From assembly GCF_002553505.1 (NCBI RefSeq), contig NZ_PDCP01000005.1, forward strand, positions 80,738 through 144,737: 64,000 nt of DNA. Direction: 5' to 3'. Shown here piece after piece: positions 17,980 to 26,582 of this stretch. The stretch comes from Mycolicibacterium agri. Lineage in GTDB: Bacteria; Actinomycetota; Actinomycetes; Mycobacteriales; Mycobacteriaceae. Position 1 is the stretch's first letter, and each line of letters starts with the position of its first letter. The notes beneath the pieces are model-generated. The model was given only the letters and a program-made list of their open reading frames with translations, ran no database searches and was not told the DNA's origin. Position numbers and translations under genes: made by a program.

Positions 17980-19206
17980 TCAGGCGATGGCGCCGGACTC
18001 CTTGAGTTCGGTGATGCGGTCCCAGTCCATGCCGAGTTCGGTCAGCACGATCTCGGTGTGCTCGGAGGCCTGCGGGGCGCGCGTGGTCTCAAGCGGCTCA
18101 TGATTGAACTGGACCGGCCCGCGCACCACCTTGAACGGCTTGCCACCGTCGGTGGCCTCCACCTCCACGATCATGTCGTTGGCGACGGCCTGCTCGTCGG
18201 TGGCGAGATCGACCAGGCTCTGGAACGGCGCCCACTGACCCTTCATCGTCTTCAGGTGCTGGCGCCAGTACTCGAAGGGCTTGCCGCGGATCGCCTCGGC
18301 GATCAGCCGTGCCGCCTCCTCGGCGTTCTCGATGAGCGGCATGACGTCGCAGAACCGCGGGTCGTCGGCCAACGCGGGCAGACCGAGGTGCTCGAACGCG
18401 TCGCGGATGTAACCGGTGGGGCTGACGATGCACAGGTTGATCGTGCCGCCGTCGGATGTCAGGTAATTGCCGAGGAACGGGTTCACCGTCGGGCCAATGG
18501 AATCCGGCATCAACGACCGCATGGTCTCGCCGGTCTCCAAGCCCTGCGTCACGCTCGCGCCCGCCGCCCACCACGCAGTGCTCAACAACGACACATCGAG
18601 TTCGACGGCCTCGCCGGTGCGTTCCCGATGAAACAGCGCCGCCGAGATGCCGCCCGCGATGTTCATCCCGCCAATCGAGTCGCCGAACGCCGGAATCCCT
18701 TGTGAGAGAGCGCCACCGAGTCCTTCGGGCGTCAGCGCGTGTCCCACACCGCTGCGCGTCCAGAACGCGGTGCCGTCGAATCCCCCGATATCGCGCTCCG
18801 TGCCCTTGTCGCCGTAGGCGCTGCCGCGGGCATAGATGATATTCGGGTTGACCGCGCGGATGTGCTCGATGTCGAACTTGTTCTTTTGGCGCTGGGCGGG
18901 CAGATAGTTGGTCAGGAATACGTCGGAGGCTTTGGCGATCTCGTAGAGCACCTGCTGGCCGCCCGGGGTGGAGATGTCGATGCCGACGCTGCGCTTGCCG
19001 CGATTGGGGTGCTCGATCAGTGGATGCCGGTTCGGATCCAATTGGAAGCCACCCATATTGACGAACCCGCGCTGAGTGTCGCCGCGCAGCGGGTGCTCGA
19101 CCTTGATGACGTCGGCGCCCCAGTCCGCGAGGATGGCCCCAGCCGCGGGCACGAACGTGAACTGCGCTACCTCGAGGACACGGACGCCCTGCATCACCTT
19201 GATCAT
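17980..19206 (-). CDS. CaiB/BaiF family CoA-transferase (first)
   Basis: A 408-residue class III CoA-transferase that moves CoA between carboxylic acids. The N-terminal RVLEVAQFTFVPAAGAILAD and WGADVIKVEHP are family hallmarks, and the catalytic Asp is probably in GGFDGTAFW. Its ATG overlaps the P450 stop by 4 nt, so it is translated with the P450 from the promoter carrying the perfect palindrome at 20462. P450 plus CoA-transfer suggests hydroxylation or oxidation to an acid followed by ATP-free activation. A paralogue lies at 25357-26565 in a different operon. Confidence 0.88.
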   Translation of the reverse strand: MIKVMQGVRVLEVAQFTFVPAAGAILADWGADVIKVEHPLRGDTQRGFVNMGGFQLDPNRHPLIEHPNRGKRSVGIDISTPGGQQVLYEIAKASDVFLTNYLPAQRQKNKFDIEHIRAVNPNIIYARGSAYGDKGTERDIGGFDGTAFWTRSGVGHALTPEGLGGALSQGIPAFGDSIGGMNIAGGISAALFHRERTGEAVELDVSLLSTAWWAAGASVTQGLETGETMRSLMPDSIGPTVNPFLGNYLTSDGGTINLCIVSPTGYIRDAFEHLGLPALADDPRFCDVMPLIENAEEAARLIAEAIRGKPFEYWRQHLKTMKGQWAPFQSLVDLATDEQAVANDMIVEVEATDGGKPFKVVRGPVQFNHEPLETTRAPQASEHTEIVLTELGMDWDRITELKESGAIA

Positions 19207-20423
19207 GAATCAGCCCTTGCCGGTGCGAAAGTCACGGGCAGTGCCGTCGGAGACCGGAACGGTTGGCCGTAGATGTGCGGATCGCCGTCGGTGACGAGCG
19301 TGATGTCGGTCAACCGCTCGAGCAGGCATTCGAGCGCGACCCGTGTCTCCATTCTGGCCAGGTGTAGTCCCATGCAGGTGTGTTCACCTGCGGCGAAAGA
19401 AATGTGCGGCACCCGTTTACGGAAGATGTCGAATTCCTCCGACCGCTCCCACCGGCGCTCGTCGTGGTTCGCGGAACCGATGCAGACATCGATCACCGCG
19501 CCCTCCGGAATCGTGACGCCTTCCAACTGCGTCTCCGCCGTCGCGTAGCGCTGGACGGTGGTGAGCGGCGTCTCGACCCGCAGGCCTTCCTCGATCGCGG
19601 GCGCGATCAGTTCGCGATTGACCGCCACCGCGGCGAATTGATCGGGGTGGGTGAGCAACAAGTAGAGCAGGTTCCCCGACGACCGGTATGTGGTTTCCAA
19701 ACCCGCGGGCAGCAGCAACCGCAGGAACGAGTAAATCGCTTCGTCGCTGAGCTTCTCGCCGTCGACCTCGGCGTCCACCAAGTCGCCGATGATGTCTTCG
19801 GTCGGCCTGGACCTGCGCTTGTCGATCTGATCGAGGAAGTACTCCTTCAGCGCGCCCGACGCCTCGAAGGAACGCTTGTAGTTGATGTGATAACTGATCA
19901 GTTCGACAGCGCGCTTGCGGAACCAGGGCAGGTCTTCTTCCGGAAGACCCAGCAGCCTGGAGATGACCCTCGTCGGGAACTCGAGCGTGAAGTCGCGCAC
20001 CAGGTCGGCTTCGCCGGCGTCGACGAACTCGTCGATCAGCGCGTTGACCACCGGCCGCACCACCTCGGGTTCCCACCGCGACAGTGACTTCGACTTGAAT
20101 GCCGACGACACGAGATTGCGGTGGTCCCAATGCTGTTTGCCCTCCATCGCCAAGATGGTTGGGCCGATGAACAAGCCGACGGTGCTGTCATAGATGTGTG
20201 AGTTGAACGCCTTGCTGTCGCGGAAGACGCGGTTCACCGCATCAAAGGACACCGCGGCGTAGAGATGCTCGGGCCGCATCGCGGCAGGGGCGCGGGTCCA
20301 ATCCATCACGCTGCCGCAAAAGACGCCAGTGGTTTCCCGCCGCCTGCGCTCGAAGATGGGGTAGGGGTTACGAAGAAGGTCGGCCGCTTCATCGGCCGTG
20401 ACGTCCAGCACTGGGGTATCCAC
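19203..20423 (-). CDS. Cytochrome P450 (first)
   Basis: A 406-residue class I bacterial P450 monooxygenase. The I-helix oxygen motif is AGLETT, the K-helix ExxR is EEGLR, and the haem loop FAAGEHTCMG carries the Cys ligand. I chose GTG 20423 (VDTPVLDVTADEA) because this gives the normal length; the upstream extension is Ser/Arg-rich shadow sequence that would cross the operator. GGAG lies nearby as ribosome-binding site. No ferredoxin gene is adjacent, so it must share redox partners. Substrate unknown. Confidence 0.88.
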   Translation of the reverse strand: MDTPVLDVTADEAADLLRNPYPIFERRRRETTGVFCGSVMDWTRAPAAMRPEHLYAAVSFDAVNRVFRDSKAFNSHIYDSTVGLFIGPTILAMEGKQHWDHRNLVSSAFKSKSLSRWEPEVVRPVVNALIDEFVDAGEADLVRDFTLEFPTRVISRLLGLPEEDLPWFRKRAVELISYHINYKRSFEASGALKEYFLDQIDKRRSRPTEDIIGDLVDAEVDGEKLSDEAIYSFLRLLLPAGLETTYRSSGNLLYLLLTHPDQFAAVAVNRELIAPAIEEGLRVETPLTTVQRYATAETQLEGVTIPEGAVIDVCIGSANHDERRWERSEEFDIFRKRVPHISFAAGEHTCMGLHLARMETRVALECLLERLTDITLVTDGDPHIYGQPFRSPTALPVTFAPARADS

Positions 20424-20461
20424 GTTGCGATCTCCAGCATCTTTCGGCGGACTGCGGCAGG

Positions 20462-20480
20462 TACTGTAAAGATTACAGTA
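20462..20480. promoter_or_regulatory. 19-bp operator, perfect palindrome, P450-CaiB operon
   Basis: TACTGTAA-aga-TTACAGTA is a perfect 8+8 inverted repeat with 3-bp spacer, 39 bp upstream of the P450 start. It defines the consensus for the four degenerate sites in the island. Confidence 0.8.
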
Positions 20481-20529
20481 TTGGGATCGCGAAGGAGTCG
20501 ACGCGGGCCGATTCGACGGTTTGCGCTGG

Positions 20530-22200
20530 TTAGGCGCCTTCGTTGACGGCCTGTTCGCGCGCCCACCGATAGTCGGCCTTACCTGCGGGGCTGCGCTCGA
20601 TGACCGGCCGGAACACGATCGCCTTGGGCAGCTTGTAACGGGCGAGCACGTTGGCCGCGTGCTCGATGAGTTCCTGCGCATCGGCGCTGGCGCCCTCTGC
20701 GAGGGCCACGATCGCGACGACCTCCTGACCCCAGCGCTCGCTCGGCCTGCCTGCGACGACGACGTCGGCCACCGCGGGGTGAGACGCGATCGCCGACTCG
20801 ACCTCTTCGGCGAAGATCTTCTCGCCGCCGGAGTTGATGGTCACCGAGTCGCGACCGAGCAACTCGATGGAGCCGTCCTCGAGGTGGCGTGCCCTGTCGC
20901 CGGGAATCGAGTAGCGCACACCGTCGATCACCGGGAACGTCGCGGCGGTCTTTGTCGCATCGCCCTTGTACCCCAACGGAACATAGCCGCGCTGCGCGAG
21001 CCAGCCGATGCCGTCGTGACCCGGGTCGAGGATCGCGCTGAGGTCCTCTGCGGCGACGTAGGTGTCCGGACCTGCGTTGAACTTCCCGGTCGATACCGCG
21101 CCGGGGGCCGACATGTGGCTCATCTGCGCGCCGGTCTCCGACGACCCGACGCCGTCGACGACGATCAGGCCCGGCTTGACGTCGATCAGCCGCTGCTTGG
21201 CGGTCGGGGTCAAAAGCGCGCCGCCGTTGGCGACGACGGCCAGCGACGACAGGTCGGCGTCGCTACGTTCGATGGCATCGGCGAGTGGTCGCGCCATAGC
21301 GTCGCCGACGACCGTCACCGCCAGCAGCTTCTCGCGTGCGATGGTGGCGACGACGTCGTCGCAGTCGAGCCGGTTGGTCACCGACGAAAACACCACGGAC
21401 TGGCCGGTATTCATCGCGGTGAACGTGGCCCATTGCGCGGCGCCGTGCATCAGCGGCGGCAAAATCATCAGCTTCGTGCCAGGGCTTTCTGCCGCCGCCT
21501 TGACGAGGTCGTCGAGCGAGCCGACGACATCGCCGGTGTAGAGGCTGCGGCCGCCGAAGGAGGTCATGAAGATGTCGTGCTGGCGCCACAGCACGCCTTT
21601 CGGCATCCCGGTCGTGCCGCCGGTGTAGAGCACGTAGAGGTCGTCGGGAGACGGCTCGACCGGCGGCGGCTGCGTCGGGCCCGAGCCGACGATCTTCTCG
21701 TAGTCGACGGCGCCGTGGATCAGATCATTGCCGGAGTCGTCGGCTATCTGGATGAGCACCCGTAGCTTTGGCAGCTCGGGGAGCACCTCGGCGATTCGCG
21801 GCGCGAATGTGGCGTGATAGATCAGCCCGCTGGCGCCGGAGTCGGCCAGCAGATACTGCAACTCGCTCTTGACGTAGCGGTAGTTGACGTTGAAGGGCGC
21901 GACGCGTGCACGCCACGAACCGAGCATGCCCTCGACGTACTCCGGGCCGTTGTAGGCGTAGATGCCCAGTAGGTCCTGGCCCACCTCATGGCCGGCGAGC
22001 TGCGAGCGCTCGGTGTGGCAGCCAAGGCCGCGCGAGTGCAGGTAGGCCGCGAGCCGGTTGGAGCGCTCGACGACCTGCGCGTAGGTGTAGCGTCGTTCGC
22101 CCTGGATGATGAACGGCCGGTCGCCGATCACTGCGGCGACGGCGTCCGCAGCGGCGGGGACGGTGAACTGCGTTGCGGGGGCGGTCATCGTATTTCCCAT
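20530..22200 (-). CDS. Acyl-CoA synthetase (AMP-forming), second copy
   Basis: A 556-residue AMP-forming acid:CoA ligase. It has YTGGTTGMPKGVLWRQ, DGVGSSETGAQ, IPGDRARHLEDGSIELLGRD and the terminal KADYRWAREQ with the catalytic Lys. It parallels the synthetase at 6356-7975 along its length (for example HTERSQLAGHEVGQDLL against HRERAELKNWECGQDRV), indicating duplication. It lies upstream of the P450-CaiB pair on the same strand with a 106-bp gap that holds the operator, so it has its own upstream promoter. Start ATG 22200; ATG 22188 is an alternative. Confidence 0.87.
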   Translation of the reverse strand: MGNTMTAPATQFTVPAAADAVAAVIGDRPFIIQGERRYTYAQVVERSNRLAAYLHSRGLGCHTERSQLAGHEVGQDLLGIYAYNGPEYVEGMLGSWRARVAPFNVNYRYVKSELQYLLADSGASGLIYHATFAPRIAEVLPELPKLRVLIQIADDSGNDLIHGAVDYEKIVGSGPTQPPPVEPSPDDLYVLYTGGTTGMPKGVLWRQHDIFMTSFGGRSLYTGDVVGSLDDLVKAAAESPGTKLMILPPLMHGAAQWATFTAMNTGQSVVFSSVTNRLDCDDVVATIAREKLLAVTVVGDAMARPLADAIERSDADLSSLAVVANGGALLTPTAKQRLIDVKPGLIVVDGVGSSETGAQMSHMSAPGAVSTGKFNAGPDTYVAAEDLSAILDPGHDGIGWLAQRGYVPLGYKGDATKTAATFPVIDGVRYSIPGDRARHLEDGSIELLGRDSVTINSGGEKIFAEEVESAIASHPAVADVVVAGRPSERWGQEVVAIVALAEGASADAQELIEHAANVLARYKLPKAIVFRPVIERSPAGKADYRWAREQAVNEGA

Positions 22201-22601
22201 ACCTCTCTTGGCCCGCTGTTCTCAGCAGGGCGGTTTGCTTCGGATAGTACGGTGCCGTCGGCGTCGGTCACGCCCGGACCGTGAGCAGGTCTTCGGTGGT
22301 GACGGTGGCCGGCAGCGCGATCGTGTTGTCGAGGATCGCGGAGGCGTAGTCGGCGGGATTCCCGCCACCGGGTTGCGGGAGACGACACGCAGGCGACGTT
22401 CACAGCGTCTCGCGGTTGCGCAGGACGGCGTCGCGGCGGCGCCACCCATCGGGCCGACGCCGTGCCCCCTGTGCAGCGCGACATCGCCTGGCGCAGAACT
22501 GAATTCGGGCACCAGGGTGACATCCTCGCTGCCGGGACTGATTTTAATCTGTGAGGCGGGGCCACCAGATCGAATAGAACGGTGTCGGTTTCTGGGCCGA
22601 T
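22201..22601 (-). pseudogene. Decayed coding region, unidentified
   Basis: No intact gene spans these 400 bases. On the minus strand, coding-like fragments occur in different frames: one ends at a stop (22268-22270) and contains DYASAILDNTIALPATV and TTEDLLTVRA, and an earlier frame contains GDVALHRGHGVGPMGG. Together they look like the C-terminal part of one ancestral protein broken by frameshifts. I cannot name the family. The rest would be the promoter of the synthetase. Confidence 0.3.
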
Positions 22602-23417
22602 TCAGCGCGGAAGCTGGCCGCCGATGGTCCGGGTGATCTTCTCGGCGTACTCGACGGCGAGGTCGACCCATGCCTCGCACTGCGAAACCGGCATCCGGAT
22701 CGTCGGTCCGCTGATCGTGATCGCGCCAAGGATATCGCCCGCCGAGTCGAACACGGGTGCCGAGAGCCCCGATGCCGAATCCTCGCGCTCGCCGGTGGTG
22801 ATCGCATAGCCGTCGGCCTTCGCCTGCGCGATGAGCCCGCGCAGCTCGTCGGGGCTGGTGATGGTGTAGTCCGTCATCGGCTCAAGGGGCTGGGACAGGA
22901 TCGTCTCCGCGAGTTCGGGATTCCACGCCAGCAATATCCGCGAAGCCGACCCGACGTGCAGGGGAATGACCTTGCCCACGTACATGTGTCGGCGCAGCGC
23001 GTGATGGGTTTCGGCGACCGCCACGCAGACCCGGTAGTTCTGCTCCACCTTGAAGAAGCACGCGGTTTCGCCGGTCTTGTCGCGGATCTCCTTGAGAACC
23101 TCGTTCACGACGGCGAGAACGTCGAGATCTGTCAGCGCCGTCGCCGCCCAGTACGACATCCGGATGCCGATCCGGATGCGGTCACCCTGGCGGTCCAGCA
23201 ACCCCTGCGCGACCATGTTGCTGACCAGTCGCTGCACGGTCGAGGTCGGCAGGCCGGTCGCCTGCTGGATCTCTCCGAGGGTCAGTTCAGGCCTGGTGAG
23301 CGTGAATGCGTCGAGGATTTCGGTGATCTTGCCCAGCACCAGCAGTGGCTGTTGTTTGGAGGACGACGCCGCGCGCTCTGCTGTGGTGATGTCGTGAACG
23401 TCAGTGCCTTCAGCCAT
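22602..23417 (-). CDS. IclR family transcriptional regulator
   Basis: A 271-residue IclR-type regulator. The N-terminal winged helix (ILDAFTLTRPELTLGEIQQ then ATGLPTSTVQRLVSNM) is followed by the effector-binding domain (GSASRILLAWNPELAETIL, YAITTGEREDSASGLSAPVF). It is the last gene of a minus-strand operon with a GntP permease, CaiB transferase, HMG-CoA-lyase-like enzyme and D-2-hydroxyacid dehydrogenase, and its start overlaps the dehydrogenase stop by 8 nt. It most likely senses that module's substrate or product. Confidence 0.88.
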   Translation of the reverse strand: MAEGTDVHDITTAERAASSSKQQPLLVLGKITEILDAFTLTRPELTLGEIQQATGLPTSTVQRLVSNMVAQGLLDRQGDRIRIGIRMSYWAATALTDLDVLAVVNEVLKEIRDKTGETACFFKVEQNYRVCVAVAETHHALRRHMYVGKVIPLHVGSASRILLAWNPELAETILSQPLEPMTDYTITSPDELRGLIAQAKADGYAITTGEREDSASGLSAPVFDSAGDILGAITISGPTIRMPVSQCEAWVDLAVEYAEKITRTIGGQLPR

Positions 23418-24411
23418 CTTTCACCGCTTCCGGGTTCACGCAATGGGGAGGCACCTCGCCGCGTGCGATGGCGATCGCGTTCTCGGCGCACAACTGGGCC
23501 ATGCGCGCCCGCACCTTCGTCGTCGCGCTGCCCAAATGTGGCAGGAGCACGACGTTGGGCACGTCCGCAAGCCCTGGTGTGAGGCGGGGTTCGTGTTCGT
23601 ACACGTCGAGCCCGGCGCCCGCCAGCTGCCCGTTTCTCAGCGCGTCGACGAGGGCTGCTTCGTCGACGATCGGGCCGCGTGCGGTGTTGACCAGAATCGC
23701 GGTCGGCTTCATTGCCGCCAAGGTGTCAGTGTCGATCAGATGCGTGGTGGACGGCGATAGCGGGACGTGGATGGACAGGAAGTCGCTGTTTTCGACGAGT
23801 TCCGGCCAGTCGACCTGGCGTGCCGGGTAGGGCAGCGCGGCGACTTCGTTTTCGTCGAGGGTTCGCCCAGCAGGGGGATGGTTGCAGAAGATGATGTTCA
23901 TGTCGAAGGCGGCCGCCCTGTGGGCCGTGGCACGCGCGATGCGCCCGAAGCCGACCAGACCCAGCGTCGCGCCGGAGACATCTTGCCCCAGAAGCAGATC
24001 GGGCTTCCAGCCGGTGAATCGGCCGGACCGGGTGAATTGGTCGGCTTCGACGGCCCGCCGCGCGGTGGCCAGCATGAGTAGCATCGCCACGTCGGCGGTG
24101 GCGTCGGTGAGCACGCCGGGGGTGTTGCCGACGAGGATGCCGTTGCGCGTCGCGGCGGGGATATCGATGTTGTCGAAGCCGACGGCGTAGTTGGAGATTC
24201 CGGCCAGCTTCGCGACGTCGAGCAGATCGGCGTCGAACCGGTCGCTCAGTTGCGCGACCACCACGTCGAACTGCCCCGAGGTGCAGGCTTCGCGGAGCTC
24301 TTCGGCGGTCGGCGGTTCGGCGGGTATGTGGACCGAGCCGGCCTCCCGCAGTGAGCTCAGCCCGGGGTCGGGGATCGGGTAGGTGACCAGGAAGGCGGGT
24401 TCATCCGTCAC
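23410..24411 (-). CDS. D-2-hydroxyacid dehydrogenase (NAD-dependent)
   Basis: A 333-residue member of the glyoxylate/hydroxypyruvate-reductase family, interconverting 2-hydroxy and 2-oxo acids. SNYAVGFDNIDI is the family signature, GLVGFGRIARA the nucleotide loop (last Gly of GxGxxG is Ala), TARGPIVDEAAL holds the substrate Arg, and LLPHLGSAT the catalytic His. I chose GTG 24411 (VTDEPAFLVTYP); a longer upstream frame is an artefact inside the lyase gene. It overlaps the lyase by 11 nt and IclR by 8 nt. It may reduce the keto acid from lyase cleavage or oxidise the imported hydroxy acid. Confidence 0.86.
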   Translation of the reverse strand: MTDEPAFLVTYPIPDPGLSSLREAGSVHIPAEPPTAEELREACTSGQFDVVVAQLSDRFDADLLDVAKLAGISNYAVGFDNIDIPAATRNGILVGNTPGVLTDATADVAMLLMLATARRAVEADQFTRSGRFTGWKPDLLLGQDVSGATLGLVGFGRIARATAHRAAAFDMNIIFCNHPPAGRTLDENEVAALPYPARQVDWPELVENSDFLSIHVPLSPSTTHLIDTDTLAAMKPTAILVNTARGPIVDEAALVDALRNGQLAGAGLDVYEHEPRLTPGLADVPNVVLLPHLGSATTKVRARMAQLCAENAIAIARGEVPPHCVNPEAVKDG

Positions 24412-25360
24412 GGCGGCTCGGCTCACCTCCGCCGACGACCCACTCGAACGCCGAGGACTTCGACCGCGCCCCTTGGGCGGATCGGGCGCGGTTCGGCTCG
24501 CCCAGCTCGGTGAGAAGCTTGTCGGTGATCTCCAGCATGGACGCCAGCGTAGACGGCGTGAACCAGTCCGGGCGGGTCGCGAACAGGAGATCCTCGGTCG
24601 GGGTGTTGCCGCTGGCGCCGGGCGCGAAGGGGCAGCCGCCGAGACCGCCGAGCGATCCGTCGACCATCGTGGCGCCTGCCGCGATCGCGGCCAGCGTGTT
24701 CGCCACACCCAGACCCCACGTGTCGTGGCCGTGAAAGACGATGCGGCGCTGGGGCGTCCGCTCCCGGACGCCGACGATGAGATCGTTCACCTGCGTCGGT
24801 ATCGCCTGCCCGATGGTGTCACACAACACGATGTCGGCCGCTCCGGCCGTGCGGGGGTCCGCGGCGATGCCGATCACCCTCTCCGGATCGGTCACGCCCT
24901 CGAACGGGCAGGTGAACGCGGTGGCAATGCACAGCTGAATCGCACCGCCGACTTCCTCGCTGATCCGAGCGGCGTCGGGCATCGCTGCAACGCTGGCTTC
25001 GGTAGTGCGTCCGATGTTGGCCTCGTTGTGGGAATCCGAGGCGGAGAAGCAGTATTGGAAGTTGCGGGCGCCCGCGGCGGCCGCCTTTTCCACGTGTCGG
25101 GGCGTGGCCACCCAGATCCAGCAGCGCGACAGCTCGTCGGGATTCAGCGCGGCCACGACGTCGAGCGTGTCGGCGAGCGGGGGCACGAGGTCGGGTCGGG
25201 CCATCGAACCGATCTCCAGTGCCGGCACGCCGAGTGCGAGCAGTTCGCGGATGATCTGCACTTTGCGTTCGGTTGCCAGCTCTTTGGACGTCAGTTGCAG
25301 CCCGTCGCGCAGAGTCACGTCGCGAAGATCTGCCCGCGGGACGAAGGGGCGAACGGTCAT
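24401..25360 (-). CDS. HMG-CoA lyase-like enzyme
   Basis: A 319-residue DRE-TIM metallolyase of the hydroxymethylglutaryl-CoA lyase group. LRDVTLRDGLQ is the metal/catalytic N-terminal motif, FHGHDTWGLGVAN provides two metal-binding His, and GGLGGCPFAPGASGN contains the signature catalytic Cys of HMG-CoA lyases. It overlaps CaiB by 4 nt. A CoA-transferase that activates a 3-hydroxy-3-methyl dicarboxylate (HMG, citramalate) followed by this lyase is a known logic, so HMG-CoA or citramalyl-CoA cleavage is the inference. Confidence 0.87.
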   Translation of the reverse strand: MTVRPFVPRADLRDVTLRDGLQLTSKELATERKVQIIRELLALGVPALEIGSMARPDLVPPLADTLDVVAALNPDELSRCWIWVATPRHVEKAAAAGARNFQYCFSASDSHNEANIGRTTEASVAAMPDAARISEEVGGAIQLCIATAFTCPFEGVTDPERVIGIAADPRTAGAADIVLCDTIGQAIPTQVNDLIVGVRERTPQRRIVFHGHDTWGLGVANTLAAIAAGATMVDGSLGGLGGCPFAPGASGNTPTEDLLFATRPDWFTPSTLASMLEITDKLLTELGEPNRARSAQGARSKSSAFEWVVGGGEPSRRDG

Positions 25361-26565
25361 GTCAGGTCCTCGATCTCGTCGTCGTGAAGCCCCAACAGTG
25401 TGGCCAGCACGTCTCTGGTGTGCTCGCCGAGGTCGGGTCCCACATTGCGGATCGGCAGTGACGCAGGGCCGATGACCGGCACGATGCCCGGGAATCCCAC
25501 AGTCCGCTTCTCTTCGGCGCCGACGTCAACGTCGAACTCCTGGATCATGTTCCGTGCTGCGTACTGTTCGTCGGCGCAGATGTCGGCGGCGGTGTAGATG
25601 GGGCCGCAGGGTACACCGGCCTCCTCGAGCAGCTTGAGCGCGTGGTCGCGGTTGTGGCGGATGGTCCATTCGCCGATCGCGGCGTCGACTTCCTCACGCC
25701 GATGCCAGCGGCCCGCGTTGGTTTGCAGTTCGGGATCGGTCGCGAGGTCGGGTCGGCCGATGGTGTGCATGTAGCGCTGGAAGATGGCGTCGCCGTTGCC
25801 TGCCACGATGATGCTGGTGCCGTCGGCGCACGGGTAGGCGTTGCTCGGTGCGATGCCCTCCATCCGTCCACCCACACGTTTGCGCGTGACACGGTAGGCC
25901 AGGTAGTCGGGCACCAGCGACTCCATCACTGAAAGCACGGATTCGTTCAGCGCGACATCGATGATGCGTTGTGACAGCGGGACTTTCACGCGCTCACGCT
26001 GGAACAGCGTCATCACTGTGCCGAACGCGGCATAGATTCCGGCGATGGAGTCGCCTATCGAGACACCGGTCCGTACGGGCGGGCGGTCGGGATCGCCGAC
26101 GAGTTCGCGCAGCCCGCCGACCGCTTCGGCGACGGCCGCGAAGCCGGGCCGATCGGCCATCGGGCCGGTCTGGCCGAACGCCGATATCCGGGTGATGACC
26201 AGATCCGGGTTGACCCGGTCGAGTGCTTCGGGTCCGAGGCCCCACTTCTCCAGGGTTCCCGGCCGGAAGTTCTCCAGGAGCACATCGCAGTGCTTGACGA
26301 GGTCGAGGATGATCTGCCGACCGCGTTCGGTCTTCAAGTCGACGACGATGGACTTCTTGTTGCGGTTGATCGTCCGGTACAACATCGAGGTATCGCCAGA
26401 GTAGAGCCGCCAGTTGCGCAGCTCGTCGCCTGTGACCGGGCGCTCGACCTTGATGACCTCGGCGCCGAAGTCGGCCAGCATGCGGCCTGCCGTCGGCGCA
26501 GCGATGTAGTTACCGAGTTCCAGCACTCGCACACCAGCGAGCGGCTGAATAGCATTCGTGATCAA
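25357..26565 (-). CDS. CaiB/BaiF family CoA-transferase (second)
   Basis: A 402-residue class III CoA-transferase: RVLELGNYIAAPTAGRMLAD and FGAEVIKVERP at the N terminus, ENFRPGTLEKWGLG, and FAAVAEAVGG near the probable active-site region. It presumably loads CoA on the substrate of the HMG-CoA-lyase-like enzyme encoded immediately downstream with a 4-nt overlap. The start appears to be TTG at 26565, 17 bp after the permease gene; no ATG fits the family N terminus. Confidence 0.88.
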   Translation of the reverse strand: MITNAIQPLAGVRVLELGNYIAAPTAGRMLADFGAEVIKVERPVTGDELRNWRLYSGDTSMLYRTINRNKKSIVVDLKTERGRQIILDLVKHCDVLLENFRPGTLEKWGLGPEALDRVNPDLVITRISAFGQTGPMADRPGFAAVAEAVGGLRELVGDPDRPPVRTGVSIGDSIAGIYAAFGTVMTLFQRERVKVPLSQRIIDVALNESVLSVMESLVPDYLAYRVTRKRVGGRMEGIAPSNAYPCADGTSIIVAGNGDAIFQRYMHTIGRPDLATDPELQTNAGRWHRREEVDAAIGEWTIRHNRDHALKLLEEAGVPCGPIYTAADICADEQYAARNMIQEFDVDVGAEEKRTVGFPGIVPVIGPASLPIRNVGPDLGEHTRDVLATLLGLHDDEIEDLT

Positions 26566-26582
26566 TATATTCCCTAATTTGC

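Noticed and set aside
23410..24708. 432-residue version of the D-2-hydroxyacid dehydrogenase
   Set aside because: The first ~100 residues are Ser/Arg/Pro-rich and lie inside the lyase gene; family length and GTG 24411 give 333.
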